Positions 63,704 to 64,000 of a DNA stretch of 64,000 bases are shown here, one piece after another. How positions within the stretch are numbered: position 1 is the stretch's first letter; each line of letters opens with the position of its first letter. The DNA comes from Bog-756 sp963696495 (GTDB lineage Bacteria; Actinomycetota; Acidimicrobiia; Acidimicrobiales; RAAP-2). The DNA lies in assembly GCA_963696495.1 (NCBI GenBank), contig CAVOKJ010000002.1, positions 1,116,001 to 1,180,000 of the forward strand. Direction: 5' to 3'. Under the pieces are notes generated by a model. The model did no database searches. It was not told the DNA's origin and was given only the letters and a program-made list of their open reading frames with translations. A program made the translations under genes and the position numbers.

Positions 63704-64000
63704 TCAGCCGACCTGCTGGCGCCAGGAGGCCAGCACGTCGGCCAGGGTCTGGTCCAAGGCGACCTCCGGCTTCCACCCGGTGGCCCGCACCAGCCGGGTC
63801 GGGTCGCCCCGCAGCACCGGGACCTCGACCGGCCGCACCAGCGCCGGGTCGGTCTCGAACTCGAGCGTGGTGCCCGCCAGGCCGAGCAGCCGGTCGGCGA
63901 TGTCGCGGATCGACACGTCCTGACCGGAGCACACGTTGTAGACGGCCCCGGGCTCACCCGCCTCGACCAGGAGCCGGTAGGCGCGGACGACGTCGCGCAC
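63704..64000 (-). CDS. Nucleotide-sugar dehydratase/reductase (GDP-mannose type), N-terminus outside window
   Basis: The last 98 residues of an extended SDR enzyme run off the right edge. RDVVRAYRLLVEAGEPGAVYNVCSGQ and the segment VPVLRGDPTRLVRATGWKPEV match the C-terminal part of GDP-mannose 4,6-dehydratase and GDP-4-keto-6-deoxymannose reductase. The catalytic YxxxK lies outside the window, so the choice between them stays open. Mannose-1-phosphate from manB and the SIS isomerase would feed GDP-mannose, its likely substrate. The initial GTG at 64000 is an edge artefact, not a start. Confidence 0.75.
   Translation of the reverse strand: MRDVVRAYRLLVEAGEPGAVYNVCSGQDVSIRDIADRLLGLAGTTLEFETDPALVRPVEVPVLRGDPTRLVRATGWKPEVALDQTLADVLASWRQQVG

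Overview
The window is very GC-rich DNA with dense, short-spaced genes, GTG and TTG starts, and a gene set typical of Actinomycetota: hpf-secA-prfB-ftsE-ftsX, bioB with a BsaP-like partner, DUF3039, DUF5719, SCO6745-family, GAP-family and WWxxxDGxWY-motif proteins. The WWQASDGKWYAPE module and the 42-residue GGYWLVASDGGVF repeats point to class Acidimicrobiia. This is an inference from family distribution; no rRNA is present to confirm it. I found no tRNA, rRNA, CRISPR array, insertion sequence or prophage. The region looks like a stable chromosomal core.

Layout. 1-11.4 kb: a truncated O-acetylhomoserine sulfhydrylase (metY) behind a promoter with an embedded inverted repeat; a membrane-anchored GH3 glycosidase; a secreted beta-helix lipoprotein; ahcY; an enoyl-CoA hydratase and an acyl-CoA dehydrogenase; bioB plus bsaP. 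11.4-18.7 kb: a GAP-family membrane protein, a repeat-tailed WWQASDGKWY protein, DUF3039, and a tightly overlapped operon maf-dus-SDR-ABC-F. 18.7-24.3 kb: a small zinc-ribbon protein, a K+ channel, a DUF1269 protein, a hexapeptide acyltransferase, an NfeD/SPFH pair and a SCO6745-family protein. 24.3-36 kb: bioA and a fused bioF-bioD, an archaeal-type riboflavin synthase, a fatty-acid pair (acyl-CoA dehydrogenase and synthetase), a nucleotidyltransferase, two DJ-1/PfpI-domain genes, a serine hydrolase and a secreted lipase. 36-45.7 kb: ftsX-ftsE-prfB-secA-hpf, then the sugar-phosphate cluster manB-Trm112-SIS isomerase. 45.7-64 kb: an envelope region with a repeat-bearing amidase, a LON-domain protein, a GT-C-like membrane protein, a CPBP protease, ftsH, a second GH3 enzyme, a four-repeat secreted protein, DUF5719, a giant GT2 membrane protein, an HbhA-like coiled-coil protein and a truncated nucleotide-sugar dehydratase.

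How the parts fit. Biotin synthesis is split into two loci (bioB-bsaP and bioA-bioFD). metY and ahcY serve sulfur amino acid and methyl-cycle metabolism. manB, the SIS isomerase, the RmlA-like enzyme and the edge dehydratase would supply activated sugars to the large membrane glycosyltransferases. FtsEX and the amidase connect to cell-wall hydrolysis.

The most notable points are the archaeal-type riboflavin synthase in an actinobacterial context, the BioF-BioD fusion with a repeat-encoded linker, a BsaP-like partner for BioB, and a recurrent TANNNT box 5-10 nt before start codons at about fifteen genes, which implies largely leaderless transcription. A 581-bp gene-free region with several perfect hairpins upstream of hpf is the best candidate for an undescribed RNA or leader element.
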